Assembly (NCBI RefSeq): GCF_029215985.1
Contig: NZ_JAEMVC010000019.1
Coordinates: 1-38,681 of the forward strand
Direction of reading: 5' to 3'
From: Sulfurimonas sp. SAG-AH-194-C21
Lineage (GTDB): Bacteria > Campylobacterota > Campylobacteria > Campylobacterales > Sulfurimonadaceae
Length of the DNA: 38,681 bases
The notes below the pieces were generated by a model. It did no database searches, was not told where the DNA came from, and saw only the letters and a list, made by a program, of their open reading frames with translations. Below, piece by piece: positions 15,454 to 24,210 of the stretch (the stretch's first letter is position 1; every line of letters begins with the position of its first letter). A program made the position numbers and the translations under genes.

Positions 15454-16821
15454 TTAGAGATTGCCAATTCCTTCTATCAAATCATCAGGTGTAAGAGAAA
15501 AATCAGCCCCTTTATAGTTTTTTGCCAATTTTGTATGAGCAAGTGAAGCATGAATACTCGCGTTTAAAGTAGAGTACCCTTGTGCTAAAAGTGAGCCGAT
15601 AAGTCCGCTTAAAACATCTCCACTCCCACCTTTTGCAAGAGCAGAAATTCCGTGAGGATTTACAAAAACTTTTGTATCTTGAGCAATGATGACATTTGCA
15701 CCTTTGAGTAAAAGGGTTACATTTTTATACTTAGCAGTAAAAAGTTCTACATAGCTAAAACGATTTGATTGAAGTTCTTCTATGTTTATATCAGCTAGTT
15801 TTGTTAGTTTTAAAAGAGAAACAAACTCTTTAGGATGGGGTGTTATAACAAGTGAGTCGCGTTTGAGTAGTTTCAAGATGATAGGCATATGAAAAATATC
15901 TGCATCAAGGATAAGTGGTAAGGTATTGTCAAAAAAAAGAGCTAAATTATCTTCACTAAAAGCATTTCCTAAACCCATACCACAAGCGAGAGCTGTTGTG
16001 TTTTTTGGTACTTGTGTTGCACTCATGAGAGAATGGTGTAAGGAGTAGTTTATATCGTGGGTTATGAGTGTCACAAGCCCACAACCAAAACGCGATGCAG
16101 CTAAAGCACTCATAGTACTAGCCCCTTGCATTTCACCACTAGCGATACTCAGATGCCCAAAACTTCCCTTATGAGAGTCTTTTTTATTTCTATATGGAAG
16201 TTCTAAGTCCTCCATATCAAGGAGTTTACAGTTGGTCTCTGTTTCATATAAATCTCTATGAAGACCTAAATCAAGAACTGTTATTTCCCCAACAATATCT
16301 TTAACGCCATCAAGAAAAAGAGATTTTTTTAAGGCTCCCATTGTTAAAGTAATATCGGCATTAAAAATAAATCCCGAAGGAATATCACAGGCTATTTTAA
16401 ATGCAGAGGAGTTGTTCATATTTTGGAGTAGTTTTGTAAGTTCAGGTTTGAATTCACCCTTAAAACCAGTTCCCACAAGAGCATCAACAAGGATGTCAGA
16501 CTCTAAAAGGATGTCAGATTCTTTTATCTTGAGACTCAGGACACGTTTATACTGAAGTTTTGCCATTTGAGTAGTAGGAGTTCTTGCTAAAAAAAGAGTG
16601 ACATTACAATAAAGATGGAGTAAACGCGCAAGGGCGAAACCATCTGCACCGTTATTACCACAGCCACAGACTATAGTAAGTGTCGAGCCTAAAGTAAAGT
16701 TCTCTTTGATGTACAAAGCCATACCATTCGCAGCATGCTCCATAAGTAAGTCTTCTGCCAGTCCAAACTTAGAGTAAGCCCGCTCATCTAAAGAACCTAC
16801 TTCATCAAAAATATTTTGCAT
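15454..16821 (-). CDS. nnr: Bifunctional NAD(P)H-hydrate epimerase / ADP-dependent dehydratase (Nnr)
   Basis: The 455-residue protein joins two repair enzymes. The N-terminal YjeF_N domain (to about 200) has [17 protein letters not shown] near 52-68 and epimerises R- and S-NAD(P)HX. The C-terminal carbohydrate-kinase-like domain has [30 protein letters not shown] and [18 protein letters not shown], and dehydrates S-NAD(P)HX. Together they restore damaged NAD(P)H. The length is slightly below that of the E. coli enzyme (about 515). It starts one base after the stop of the upstream ATPase gene, so they form an operon. Confidence 0.93.
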   Translation of the reverse strand: MQNIFDEVGSLDERAYSKFGLAEDLLMEHAANGMALYIKENFTLGSTLTIVCGCGNNGADGFALARLLHLYCNVTLFLARTPTTQMAKLQYKRVLSLKIKESDILLESDILVDALVGTGFKGEFKPELTKLLQNMNNSSAFKIACDIPSGFIFNADITLTMGALKKSLFLDGVKDIVGEITVLDLGLHRDLYETETNCKLLDMEDLELPYRNKKDSHKGSFGHLSIASGEMQGASTMSALAASRFGCGLVTLITHDINYSLHHSLMSATQVPKNTTALACGMGLGNAFSEDNLALFFDNTLPLILDADIFHMPIILKLLKRDSLVITPHPKEFVSLLKLTKLADINIEELQSNRFSYVELFTAKYKNVTLLLKGANVIIAQDTKVFVNPHGISALAKGGSGDVLSGLIGSLLAQGYSTLNASIHASLAHTKLAKNYKGADFSLTPDDLIEGIGNL

Positions 16822-16822
16822 A

Positions 16823-17557
16823 TTAGTCTTCTAAAATGTACTCATCTATCTTAACAACATTAGTTTTTATAGCATTAAAGAGTAGTGTTTGATGTGAGGT
16901 TCTATACTGGTAATAAAACTCATTTTTCCCTAATGTTTTGATGACAGCAGTGTTAAAATAGTTCGTGTTTGAACAGCGTCCAAGATAAAGGAATGTGAAC
17001 AGTAGTTTAAGATGCTGGTTCTCAAAAGTAGCATGAGGTTGTGCAAGAAATGTAAAACCAAACTTCTGAAGGTGACTAAAACTTAAAAGGTAGAGTAAAA
17101 AGTCTTCAAATTTTGTATAAAAACCATTTAAATTATCTATGTCATGAAAGAAATAGTAGTAGTTTTGTAGTAAAACATCTTGCGCAATAGTTTTTGAGAG
17201 ACGACTTTGAATATCTTTTTTATTTGTAAAGTATTTAGGGTCAACAGCCATATAAATGTGTTTTCTTTGTGTTGTAAGTTGTGCAAACTCTGCATCAAAA
17301 GCCTCACTCTCTTCAAACTTGATATAGTTAAAGTGTGCGTCTTTGTATCTAAGTTCTATCTCTTCTTCAAAAGAGTTGTTAAAATCAAAATAGATAGTAG
17401 GTACATCACTGTCTATCGCAAAGTTACGTATTCTACATGCTAGATTTGTTTTACCAGAGCCTACTTCTGCAATGATAAGTGTGTTGTGTGTGAGTATTCT
17501 GTCTTCAAGTATTAGTGGATTAATTGTATTTGTATATTGTCCAATATTATTTCTCAT
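16823..17557 (-). CDS. P-loop ATPase of unknown role
   Basis: The 244-residue protein has a Walker A motif IIAEVGSGKTNLA near residue 28-40 and a plausible Walker B ending in D (YYYFFHDID) in the middle. The fold pattern recalls HerA/TraG-type P-loop proteins (ligand site early, then TIYFDFNNSFEEE), but I cannot name the family. There is no membrane helix. It is the first gene of a four-gene minus-strand operon with nnr, thiG and hemerythrin, and sits divergently from the membrane protein gene at 17633. The function is not known to me. Confidence 0.75.
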   Translation of the reverse strand: MRNNIGQYTNTINPLILEDRILTHNTLIIAEVGSGKTNLACRIRNFAIDSDVPTIYFDFNNSFEEEIELRYKDAHFNYIKFEESEAFDAEFAQLTTQRKHIYMAVDPKYFTNKKDIQSRLSKTIAQDVLLQNYYYFFHDIDNLNGFYTKFEDFLLYLLSFSHLQKFGFTFLAQPHATFENQHLKLLFTFLYLGRCSNTNYFNTAVIKTLGKNEFYYQYRTSHQTLLFNAIKTNVVKIDEYILED

Positions 17558-17632
17558 GATTTTCCTTCTTGTATCTTAGTCGTATTTTAACACATTTTAG
17601 ATACTATTTCACACTTTAATTTTTGGAAACTA

Positions 17633-18082
17633 ATGAACTGGTTAATTCACTTTCACCTCTTTGCAGCTATTGCATGGATTGGTGGTTCTATATTTATGTT
17701 TGTTTTGGGTGTTACTCTTTTAGATAAGACCAAACAAAAAGAAGTTTATCCGCATATCGGACCTATTTTTGGTTACTTTGAACTTGTTTCTTTAGCGGTG
17801 CTTTTGACCTCTGGTTTAGTTATGATTTCTAACAACCATCTTTTAGAACTACTTTTAAATGGTGACACTTCTGTAGTCGTAGAACTACTTGGCAAAAAAC
17901 TAACCCTTGTAGCTGCTTTGATAATTATGACCATTATCCATATAACTATCGCGTTTAGAACAAACAACAGAGAGAGAACAGCATTAGAGAACTTTTTCTC
18001 TCGTGGTTCCTCTCTGCTTATCTTTTTTATAAACCTTTTTGTGCTGCATTATGCCATCATGATTCGCTCGATTTTATCTTAA
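17633..18082 (+). CDS. Four-helix membrane protein, CopD-like
   Basis: The 149-residue inner-membrane protein has four hydrophobic helices: about 4-27, 47-67, 88-108 and 126-146. The first helix starts with IHFHLFAAIAWIGGSIF, a pattern shared with CopD and related small haem- or copper-associated membrane proteins; histidines H6, H8 and those of the third and fourth helices could bind a metal or haem. This assignment is tentative. The yaeQ gene starts 22 bases downstream on the same strand. Confidence 0.7.
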   Translation: MNWLIHFHLFAAIAWIGGSIFMFVLGVTLLDKTKQKEVYPHIGPIFGYFELVSLAVLLTSGLVMISNNHLLELLLNGDTSVVVELLGKKLTLVAALIIMTIIHITIAFRTNNRERTALENFFSRGSSLLIFFINLFVLHYAIMIRSILS

Positions 18083-18104
18083 ATACTTAACAAAAGGACT
18101 CCGC

Positions 18105-18635
18105 TTGGCTCCAAAAGCAACAATTTATAAAGCAAATGTAAACATAGCAAATATGGATACACATTATTACGTAGAACACCCTCTCGTTTTAGCACAACAC
18201 CCCTCAGAAAACGACCTGCGTTTGATGGTGCGTTTGACTGCGTTTATCCTCAATGCAAACGAGACACTAGAGTTTACAAAAGGAATAGACCAAGACGATG
18301 AACCAGACTTGTGGCAAAAGTCTATGAGCGGAGATATAGAACTCTCTATTATCTTAGGGCAACCCGATGAAAAAAGAATCAAAAAAGCCTCAGGAACTTC
18401 GAACGAGGTTATCATCTACTGCTATCAAGATGGAATGGCTGCATCTTGGTTTAAACAAAATGAAAAAGTACTCAAACGCTTTAAAAATGTAAGGGTAATT
18501 TTTCTCTCATTTTCTAGTGATATAGAAGTGATTTGCAGTCGTTCGATGGAACTTCAGTGTAATACAGATGACAGGGAACTCACGATAATTTCTGGGGATA
18601 ATTCTATAATTGTTGATACACTAGAGTGGAAATAA
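18105..18635 (+). CDS. yaeQ: YaeQ-family protein
   Basis: The 176-residue protein aligns well with E. coli YaeQ from memory: PKATIYKANVNIANMD at the start, LAQHPSEND, then DDEPDLW, IELSIILGQPDEKRIKKAS and YCYQDGMAASWFKQN. The structure of this family shows a PD-(D/E)XK-like fold with residues of this kind, but the activity is unknown; E. coli YaeQ was once linked to suppression of an RfaH mutant. The start is TTG at 18105, supported by AAGGA upstream and by agreement of MAPKATIYKA with the family N-terminus. The MazF-like toxin gene follows after one base. Confidence 0.93.
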   Translation: MAPKATIYKANVNIANMDTHYYVEHPLVLAQHPSENDLRLMVRLTAFILNANETLEFTKGIDQDDEPDLWQKSMSGDIELSIILGQPDEKRIKKASGTSNEVIIYCYQDGMAASWFKQNEKVLKRFKNVRVIFLSFSSDIEVICSRSMELQCNTDDRELTIISGDNSIIVDTLEWK

Positions 18636-18636
18636 C

Positions 18637-19050
18637 ATGATAGAGTATAACAAATGGAATGAGATTAAAAAAGGTTTATCTAAAAAAAATAAGCTTATTT
18701 CTTTTAAAAATCGAGATATTTTTTGGGTACATATTGGAAAAAACTTGGGGTATGAAACCTTTGGAAAGGGTGAAGAATTTTTAAGACCAGTTTTAGTATT
18801 TAAAAAATTTAGTCGTAATACTTTTCTGGGTATTCCTCTAACAACTGCAACAAAAGAAGATATGTTTCACTATAGATTTCTTGTGAAAAATAACGATAAA
18901 ATCAATTATGCTAGTCTATCCCAAATACGAATTTTTGATGTTTCTAGACTTCATGATAAACTTGATAAAATGTCTGTAGAAGATTTTGAGAAGTTGAAAG
19001 AAAAACTAGGAAGTTTGTTAGGATTAGTAAATACTCCCCTAGAAAACTAG
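18637..19050 (+). CDS. MazF/PemK-family toxin, probable mRNA interferase
   Basis: The 137-residue protein has the MazF/PemK pattern: RDIFWVHIGKNLGYE near 46-60, the R-P-V-L-V-F motif near 85-90, LGIPLTT near 98-104, and an end block YASLSQIRIFDVSRL near 119. MazF toxins are RNases that cut mRNA at short sequences. It lacks the usual small antitoxin gene upstream; yaeQ sits there instead, one base away, and what follows is a rhuM pseudogene. It has an N-terminal extension of about 45 residues compared with minimal MazF. Its stop codon lies inside a perfect hairpin (19036-19053). Confidence 0.8.
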   Translation: MIEYNKWNEIKKGLSKKNKLISFKNRDIFWVHIGKNLGYETFGKGEEFLRPVLVFKKFSRNTFLGIPLTTATKEDMFHYRFLVKNNDKINYASLSQIRIFDVSRLHDKLDKMSVEDFEKLKEKLGSLLGLVNTPLEN

Positions 19051-19069
19051 GGGCATCCTGCTAGGCAGG
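19036..19069 (+). terminator. Two tandem hairpins at the end of the MazF-like gene
   Basis: CCCCTAG, AAAA, CTAGGGG (19036-19053) is a perfect 7-bp stem including the toxin stop codon. CCTGC, TAG, GCAGG (19057-19069) follows three bases later. There is no uridine run, so this is not a textbook intrinsic terminator; it could slow exonucleases or act as a processing site. Confidence 0.5.
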
Positions 19070-19101
19070 TCGTGTAACTGGTATTATAGCATAATTTTAA
19101 G

Positions 19102-19462
19102 ATGGAATTACCAACACTAAATCAAGAACCAGACTACAAACTAATGAAACCCTCATCCGTGCCATTCAAAAACAAGTGATAAAAGTAGAGATTTTTATGC
19201 AGAATGAGAGTGTTTGGCTACCTCAAAAATATATTTGAAAGTGGAGAGTTAGAAGAAGATGCAGTTAGTTCCATTTTGGAACATACCACTCACCATGCTG
19301 TGATAGAGGGAAAAACCCAAGTACAAGAGGTGAAATACTATAGCTTTTTCTTATAAACTAGCCAAAGAAAAAGCTTCACTAGAGTATGATGAGTTTAATA
19401 AAATACAAAAAATAGAGTCTGATTTTGATAAAGAGATGAAGAAGTTACTCGGTGAGAAGTAG
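19102..19462 (+). pseudogene. RhuM-family gene, decayed
   Basis: Fragments of a RhuM protein appear in order but in different frames: TLIRAIQKQVIKVEIFMQNE and SVWLPQ, then a deletion, then YLKNIFESGELEEDAVSSIL and QVQEVKYYS, a stop, and YKLAKEKASLEYDEF and KEMKKLLGEK to a TAG at 19460-19462. The missing blocks are the HTH-like part before KNIF and most of the conserved VGYR and EFRKWA region. It is clearly inactive. Together with the toxin gene upstream it suggests a small accessory insertion between yaeQ and kdsD. Confidence 0.8.
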
Positions 19463-19495
19463 ATACTAAGGATACCTACTTGAAGCACAAAACGC

Positions 19496-19501
19496 TATAA
19501 T
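19496..19501 (+). promoter_or_regulatory. -10 box for kdsD; probable leaderless transcript
   Basis: TATAAT ends six bases before the kdsD ATG (19508). Initiation at the usual distance would fall at or within one or two bases of the start codon, leaving no room for a ribosome binding site. The same spacing recurs at 33077. Confidence 0.6.
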
Positions 19502-19507
19502 ACATTT

Positions 19508-20470
19508 ATGAATTATAAAACAATTGCACAAGAGACTTTAAACATCGAAGCTAAAACACTTTTTAATGCAGCTATGCTCATTGATGATGTGTTTGATAAA
19601 GCGGTCGAGACAATCTTAAAATGCAAGGGTAAACTTATCATCACAGGCGTTGGTAAAAGTGGACTGATTGGAGCTAAAATGGCTGCAACTTTTGCTTCTA
19701 CTGGGACACCGAGTTTTTTTCTCCATCCAACTGAAGCACTTCACGGTGACCTAGGTATGATAGGTGAGGGCGATGTGGTGATAGGCATTAGTTATAGTGG
19801 TGAGAGTGAAGAGTTGTCTTCCATATTGCCTCATATAAAACGTTTTAATGTACCGCTTATAGGGATGACAAGAGATGAAAACTCAACTCTTGGCTCTTTT
19901 AGTGATATGGTGATAAAGATAAATGTTGATAAAGAAGCTTGTCCCATAGACACAGCACCAACCTCTTCAACAACTTTAACACTCGCACTTGGTGATGCTT
20001 TGGCAGTTTGTCTTATGAGGGCTAGGGATTTTAAAAAGAGCGACTTTGCTTCTTTTCATCCTGGTGGGGCTTTGGGTAAAAAGCTTTTTGTTAAAGTTTC
20101 AAACCTTATGCAAACGCAGAACTTACCACTTATATCTAAAAATGCAAACCTTAAAGATGCGATTTTAAGCATTAGTGAGGGGCGTTTAGGTACTACACTT
20201 ATAGTGGATGAAGATGAAAAACTCCTTGGACTTTTAAGTGACGGCGATGTTCGTCGTGCACTTTTGAGTGACTCATTTTCACTTGAAGATGAAGTCTTAA
20301 AGTATGCAACTCTAAACCCTATGACATGTGAAGATGAAAATATACTCGCAAGTGACGCACTTGTTTTAATAGAAGAAAAAAAGATACAACTGTTGGTTGT
20401 TACTGATACACAAAAAAATATAAAAGGCGTGCTTCATATTCATACGCTAATAGAAAAAGGAATTTCATAA
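19508..20470 (+). CDS. kdsD: D-arabinose 5-phosphate isomerase (KdsD/KpsF family)
   Basis: The 320-residue protein has an N-terminal SIS sugar-isomerase domain (GVGKSGLIGAKMAATFASTG near 48; EALHGDLGMI; ISYSGESEEL) and two CBS domains from about 205 to 320. It converts ribulose 5-phosphate to arabinose 5-phosphate, the first step toward Kdo of lipopolysaccharide. Length and domain order match E. coli KdsD (328). The next gene begins four bases after its stop, so the two are co-transcribed. The paralogue KpsF of capsule loci has the same form, but no capsule genes are nearby. Confidence 0.93.
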   Translation: MNYKTIAQETLNIEAKTLFNAAMLIDDVFDKAVETILKCKGKLIITGVGKSGLIGAKMAATFASTGTPSFFLHPTEALHGDLGMIGEGDVVIGISYSGESEELSSILPHIKRFNVPLIGMTRDENSTLGSFSDMVIKINVDKEACPIDTAPTSSTTLTLALGDALAVCLMRARDFKKSDFASFHPGGALGKKLFVKVSNLMQTQNLPLISKNANLKDAILSISEGRLGTTLIVDEDEKLLGLLSDGDVRRALLSDSFSLEDEVLKYATLNPMTCEDENILASDALVLIEEKKIQLLVVTDTQKNIKGVLHIHTLIEKGIS

Positions 20471-20474
20471 TATT

Positions 20475-21362
20475 ATGATGAGATTAAACAAATTTATAGC
20501 ACACTACTCGACTTATTCGCGTAGAGAGGCTGACAAAGTAGTCCAAGATGGATATGTAAGAGTAAACGGCGAGATAGAAGAAAACCCTGCGACTCAAGTT
20601 GATGAAAAAGAAGATATCGTTTATGTAAGTGGAAAGCAGATAAGTCGTCAAGAGAAGTATACGGTTATCGTTTACAACAAACCTAAGGGAGAGCTTGTTA
20701 CAAAGTCAGATCCTAAGGGTCGTCGTACTATTTATGATTCACTGAGTCATGAGTTTAAACATTTTGTTCCAGTTGGGCGTTTAGACTATGCTAGTGAGGG
20801 AGTTTTACTTTTAACGGATGCTTCTCATGTTGCAACTGCACTGATGACTTCAGATTTAGAACGTCGCTACAAGATAAAAATCAAAGGTGAAGTAACTTCT
20901 GAGATGGAGACTGCTATGCTTGAGGGTATGTACATAGAAGATGCAACAGCAGGTGGGCACTCTCACTCAACTATAACATCGATGCAATTTAAACCATTTT
21001 TAGGCTATCAAATTCAGAAAAATGCACATAACTACTCTACACTTAAAGTTGCGATTTCTGAGGGTAAAAATAGAGAGTTAAGAAGATTTTTTGCACACTT
21101 CGATGCTGAAATAGCAGACCTTAAACGTGTAAGTTTTGCAGAGGTTGAACTTAACAACCTTCCAACTGGAAAAACACGATTTTTGACTCGTAGTGAGTAC
21201 TCAGCACTCTTTACTTTTTTAAAGTCAGAAGAAAAACTAGCTCGTGAAATGGCTGGGAATAAGCCTAAAAAAGAGTTTAAGTCTACATTTAACAAAGCTA
21301 AAGCTGTTCCTAAAGCGAGAGGGGATTCAAAATCAAATCCAAATGGTAAGAAAAAGAAGTAG
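20475..21362 (+). CDS. RluB/RsuA-family pseudouridine synthase
   Basis: The 295-residue protein has an S4 RNA-binding domain (1-60; LNKFIAHYSTYSRREAD) and an RsuA/RluB catalytic domain with YNKPKGELVTK near 67 and GRLDYASEGVLLLT near 101, where D104 is the catalytic aspartate. A lysine-rich tail follows from about 245. RluB acts on U2605 of 23S rRNA, RsuA on 16S and RluF on other sites; the length and tail favour the RluB side, but the target cannot be fixed. It is convergent with the regulator gene: their ends touch at 21362/21363. Confidence 0.88.
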   Translation: MMRLNKFIAHYSTYSRREADKVVQDGYVRVNGEIEENPATQVDEKEDIVYVSGKQISRQEKYTVIVYNKPKGELVTKSDPKGRRTIYDSLSHEFKHFVPVGRLDYASEGVLLLTDASHVATALMTSDLERRYKIKIKGEVTSEMETAMLEGMYIEDATAGGHSHSTITSMQFKPFLGYQIQKNAHNYSTLKVAISEGKNRELRRFFAHFDAEIADLKRVSFAEVELNNLPTGKTRFLTRSEYSALFTFLKSEEKLAREMAGNKPKKEFKSTFNKAKAVPKARGDSKSNPNGKKKK

Positions 21363-21767
21363 TTATTTAGTTTGGCACTTCTTACATAAGCCAGATAGTA
21401 CTACACAACTCTCTTTGAGTTGGTAGTTACTTTTTTTACTAGCATCCGATATTAAACTTTCTAAATCAAGATCTAAATCAACAAACTCATCACACTCTTT
21501 ACAAAGAAGATGAATATGCGGTTCTTTTACTATCTCATACTTTGCTTTAAAGTTAGGTGCTTTTATCTCTGTAATGAGGTGCTTTTCAAGCATTGCATTT
21601 ACATTTTTATAGAGAGTAGCAAGAGATATAGAAGAAAACTGCTTTTTCATCTCTGAGAAAAGCTCTTCTACATCTACATGACCTCTTATTTTCATTAAAG
21701 AGAGTATACCCAATCGTTGAGGAGTCACTTTTAAATCGTGCTCACGTAATAATAGTTCGGAATTCAT
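21363..21767 (-). CDS. Fur-family regulator, PerR-like
   Basis: The 134-residue protein has the Fur winged helix (LKVTPQRLGILSLM near 12; ISLATLYKNVNAML near 47) and the dimer domain with H84xH86 and the two structural zinc pairs C89xxC92 and C128xxC131. PerR senses peroxide by metal-catalysed histidine oxidation, while Fur senses iron. The divergent neighbour is a cytochrome c peroxidase and a strong palindrome lies between them, so a peroxide-responsive role is likely. The ATG is 111 bases from the peroxidase coding start. Confidence 0.88.
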   Translation of the reverse strand: MNSELLLREHDLKVTPQRLGILSLMKIRGHVDVEELFSEMKKQFSSISLATLYKNVNAMLEKHLITEIKAPNFKAKYEIVKEPHIHLLCKECDEFVDLDLDLESLISDASKKSNYQLKESCVVLSGLCKKCQTK

Positions 21768-21818
21768 TTTAAAATTATAGCAAAGAAAATATCATTTTAC
21801 TTTACGATATATTTTATT

Positions 21819-21839
21819 AAAGGATAATAATTATCCTTT
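21819..21839. promoter_or_regulatory. Palindromic operator, probable PerR/Fur box
   Basis: AAAGGATAA, TAA, TTATCCTTT is a perfect 21-base inverted repeat with the AT-rich 7-1-7-like character of PerR and Fur boxes. It sits between the divergent regulator and peroxidase genes, about 50 bases before one and 70 before the other, so it could control both. Confidence 0.75.
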
Positions 21840-21890
21840 AAGCTAAAGAGGTATATAATTCATTTATAAAAATTATAAATGGAGAAGATA

Positions 21891-22907
21891 ATGATTAAAA
21901 CAATGATAATCACTATAGTAAGTAGTACGGTAATAATGGCAAGTTCTTTGTTAAATGAAGCAAAGGATGCGGGACTAGTAGCAATTCCCTCTGATAAACA
22001 AGAGTTAATGAAGCTTATAGATGACAAACGCAATCCTATAACAGCTCAAAAAACAGAGTTAGGGAAGATGCTTTACTTTGACCCACGTTTATCTAAGAGT
22101 GGACTTATTAGCTGTAACACTTGTCACAACCTTGCAACTGGTGGTGATGATGGTTTAGCTGCAGCAGTTGGTCATAAGTGGAGAGTTAATCCTCATCATT
22201 TAGGTTCTCCAACTGTATATAATGCAGTTTTCTTTGATACTCAGTTTTGGGATGGTCGTGCGGCAGATTTAGAAGCACAGGCACAAGGACCGATTTTAGC
22301 AGCACCTGAAATGGCAGCTACGAAAGAGCATGTTGTAAGCACTGTAACTTCTATGCCTGAGTATGTACAGAGATTTCAAAATGCATATGGTAAAGATGTA
22401 AAAATAACATACAAAAAAATTGCAGACACTATAGGAAACTTTGAGAGAACTCTTGTAACGCCAGCACCATTTGATGCTTACCTTAATGGTAAAGAAGATG
22501 CACTCACTAAGGCTCAAAAAGCAGGACTAAAAACTTTTATAGATAAAGGTTGTGCAACTTGTCATAATGGTATAGCACTTGGTGGAACTATGAATATGCT
22601 AGGAATTATGGCAGAGTATAAGTATTCAAAAGTAGGTGACTTCAAAGGTGATGCAAACGGTATGGTAAAAGTACCAACACTTAGAAATATCACTCAAACA
22701 GCTCCATATTTTCATAATGGTCAAGTAAAAACTTTACAAGAAGCTATCGTTGAGATGGGAAGAATCCAACTCGGTGTTGCTATAAATGAAAAAGATGCAG
22801 CGTCTATAGAGACTTTCTTACACTCACTAGAGGGAAAAAGACCTGAGGTTGTTTATCCAGTTCTACCTATCAAAACAGCAACTACACCGGCTCAAAACAT
22901 AAACTAG
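21891..22907 (+). CDS. Di-haem cytochrome c peroxidase
   Basis: The mature periplasmic enzyme reduces hydrogen peroxide to water with electrons from cytochrome c. The start at 21891 (MIKTMIITIVSS) is preferred to the ATG at 21879 because GGAG lies eight bases upstream and the signal peptide begins cleanly. Two haem motifs, CNTCH and CATCH, lie at about 75-79 and 221-225 of this 338-residue form. Other family marks are LGKMLYFDPRLS, WDGRAADLE and PTLRNITQTAPYFHNG. It is preceded by the PerR-type operator and fits microaerobic oxidative stress defence. Confidence 0.95.
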   Translation: MIKTMIITIVSSTVIMASSLLNEAKDAGLVAIPSDKQELMKLIDDKRNPITAQKTELGKMLYFDPRLSKSGLISCNTCHNLATGGDDGLAAAVGHKWRVNPHHLGSPTVYNAVFFDTQFWDGRAADLEAQAQGPILAAPEMAATKEHVVSTVTSMPEYVQRFQNAYGKDVKITYKKIADTIGNFERTLVTPAPFDAYLNGKEDALTKAQKAGLKTFIDKGCATCHNGIALGGTMNMLGIMAEYKYSKVGDFKGDANGMVKVPTLRNITQTAPYFHNGQVKTLQEAIVEMGRIQLGVAINEKDAASIETFLHSLEGKRPEVVYPVLPIKTATTPAQNIN

Positions 22908-22921
22908 ATTATGTTAAAATT

Positions 22922-22940
22922 CCATATATTTTATATATGG
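22922..22940 (+). promoter_or_regulatory. AU-rich hairpin covering the rarA ribosome binding site
   Basis: CCATATAT, TTT, ATATATGG forms an 8-bp stem whose last GG belongs to the GGAG ribosome binding site (22939-22942) of rarA, six bases before its TTG start. The stem is weak, mainly A-U, and could make translation temperature sensitive or simply be chance in AT-rich DNA. Confidence 0.4.
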
Positions 22941-22948
22941 AGTTCTTA

Positions 22949-24133
22949 TTGGCTGATTTTACACAACTACTTCGCCCAAAAAACTTTGATGAACTTGTTG
23001 GACAAGAACATTTAAGTGCGCAGGGTGCACCTCTTCGTACCTTGTGTGAAAACTTTTCCCTCGGACATAGCTTCTTTTATGGTCCCGCGGGAACTGGTAA
23101 AACTTCCATCGCTAGAGTCATAGCTAAAGTGATGGACCTGCCCTTTTATGAGTTTAATGCAACAAGTCTCAAGATAGATCAACTTCGTAAAATCTTCGAG
23201 CAGTACAAAAATGCCCTCCAAAAACCTCTAATCTTTATAGATGAAGTACACCGTTTAGCAAAAAATCAACAAGAAGTTCTACTACCAGTTATGGAGAATA
23301 ACTCGGTTTTAATCATAGGTGCTTCAACTGAAAATCCTTTTTTCTCTTTAACTTCAGCAATCCGTTCTCGTTCTATGCTTTTTGAGTTAAAACACATATC
23401 AAATACAGCACTCCATATACTTATGAGTAGAGCTTGTGACTTAGGTAAGATAAGTTTAGATACTCAAACTCAGGAGTATCTAGTGGCTAGTTCAGGAGGG
23501 GATGGACGGGCGATGTTAAAACTACTAGAGTTCGCATCAAATCTTGATAAAACTATCACTATAGAAGTACTAAAGTCCTTAAGACCAAATGCTCTCCAAA
23601 CGGGCAGTAGTGAAGCAGGTGTTCATTACGACCTTATATCTGCTCTGATTAAATCAGTTCGTGGAAGTGACGGGGATGCTGCCATTTATTATTTAGCACG
23701 ACTTATAGAAGGCGGAGAGAGTGCAGACTTTATAGCAAGGCGTTTAGTAATCCTAGCGAGTGAAGACATAGGAAATGCAAACCCACAAGCGATGACACTT
23801 ACAGCCTCATGTCTAACATCTGTAAGTAAAATAGGTTTCCCTGAAGCAAGAATTATTCTTGCACAAGCAGTTATCTATCTTTGTGGTTCCCCGAAGTCAA
23901 ACGCCGCATACTTAGCGATAAATGCAGCCTTAGAGTCAGTTAGAAGTGGGGATATTTTAGACATTCCACCTGCATTACAACAAAATGATGGTAAGGGTTA
24001 TTTATATCCCCATGATTATGGTGGATATGTCAAACAAGACTATTTAATAAAGCCTTTAAAATTTGTAGCGTTAAAAGATATCGGTTATGAGAAGAAAATG
24101 AAGGATTGGTTACAAAGTATAAAGGATGTATAG
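22949..24133 (+). CDS. rarA: Replication-associated recombination protein A (RarA/MgsA)
   Basis: The protein is an AAA+ ATPase related to clamp loaders that acts at stalled replication forks. It has LLRPKNFDELVGQEHL at the start, Walker A YGPAGTGKTS near 43, Walker B LIFIDEVHRL, the sensor block IGASTENPFFSL, and the C-terminal RarA block with YYLARLIEGGE and SEDIGNANPQA. The TTG at 22949 is chosen because GGAG ends six bases before it and the product then begins MADFTQLLRP; the ATG at 22937 would use that site as codons. The last 33 bases of its coding end are repeated at 26481-26513. Confidence 0.93.
   Translation: MADFTQLLRPKNFDELVGQEHLSAQGAPLRTLCENFSLGHSFFYGPAGTGKTSIARVIAKVMDLPFYEFNATSLKIDQLRKIFEQYKNALQKPLIFIDEVHRLAKNQQEVLLPVMENNSVLIIGASTENPFFSLTSAIRSRSMLFELKHISNTALHILMSRACDLGKISLDTQTQEYLVASSGGDGRAMLKLLEFASNLDKTITIEVLKSLRPNALQTGSSEAGVHYDLISALIKSVRGSDGDAAIYYLARLIEGGESADFIARRLVILASEDIGNANPQAMTLTASCLTSVSKIGFPEARIILAQAVIYLCGSPKSNAAYLAINAALESVRSGDILDIPPALQQNDGKGYLYPHDYGGYVKQDYLIKPLKFVALKDIGYEKKMKDWLQSIKDV
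24095..24127 (+). repeat. 33-bp direct repeat, copy 1, in the rarA 3' end
   Basis: Starts AAAATGAAGGATTGG and encodes the KMKDWLQSIKD end of RarA. It is identical to 26481-26513. The two copies enclose the deaminase and diguanylate cyclase genes. Confidence 0.9.
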
Positions 24134-24210
24134 GAGTTAAGTTGAGCCCATAAATGAAAATATAAAATTTGTTATAATGGAGAATATTATTTGCAAAGAG
24201 GATATTATTT

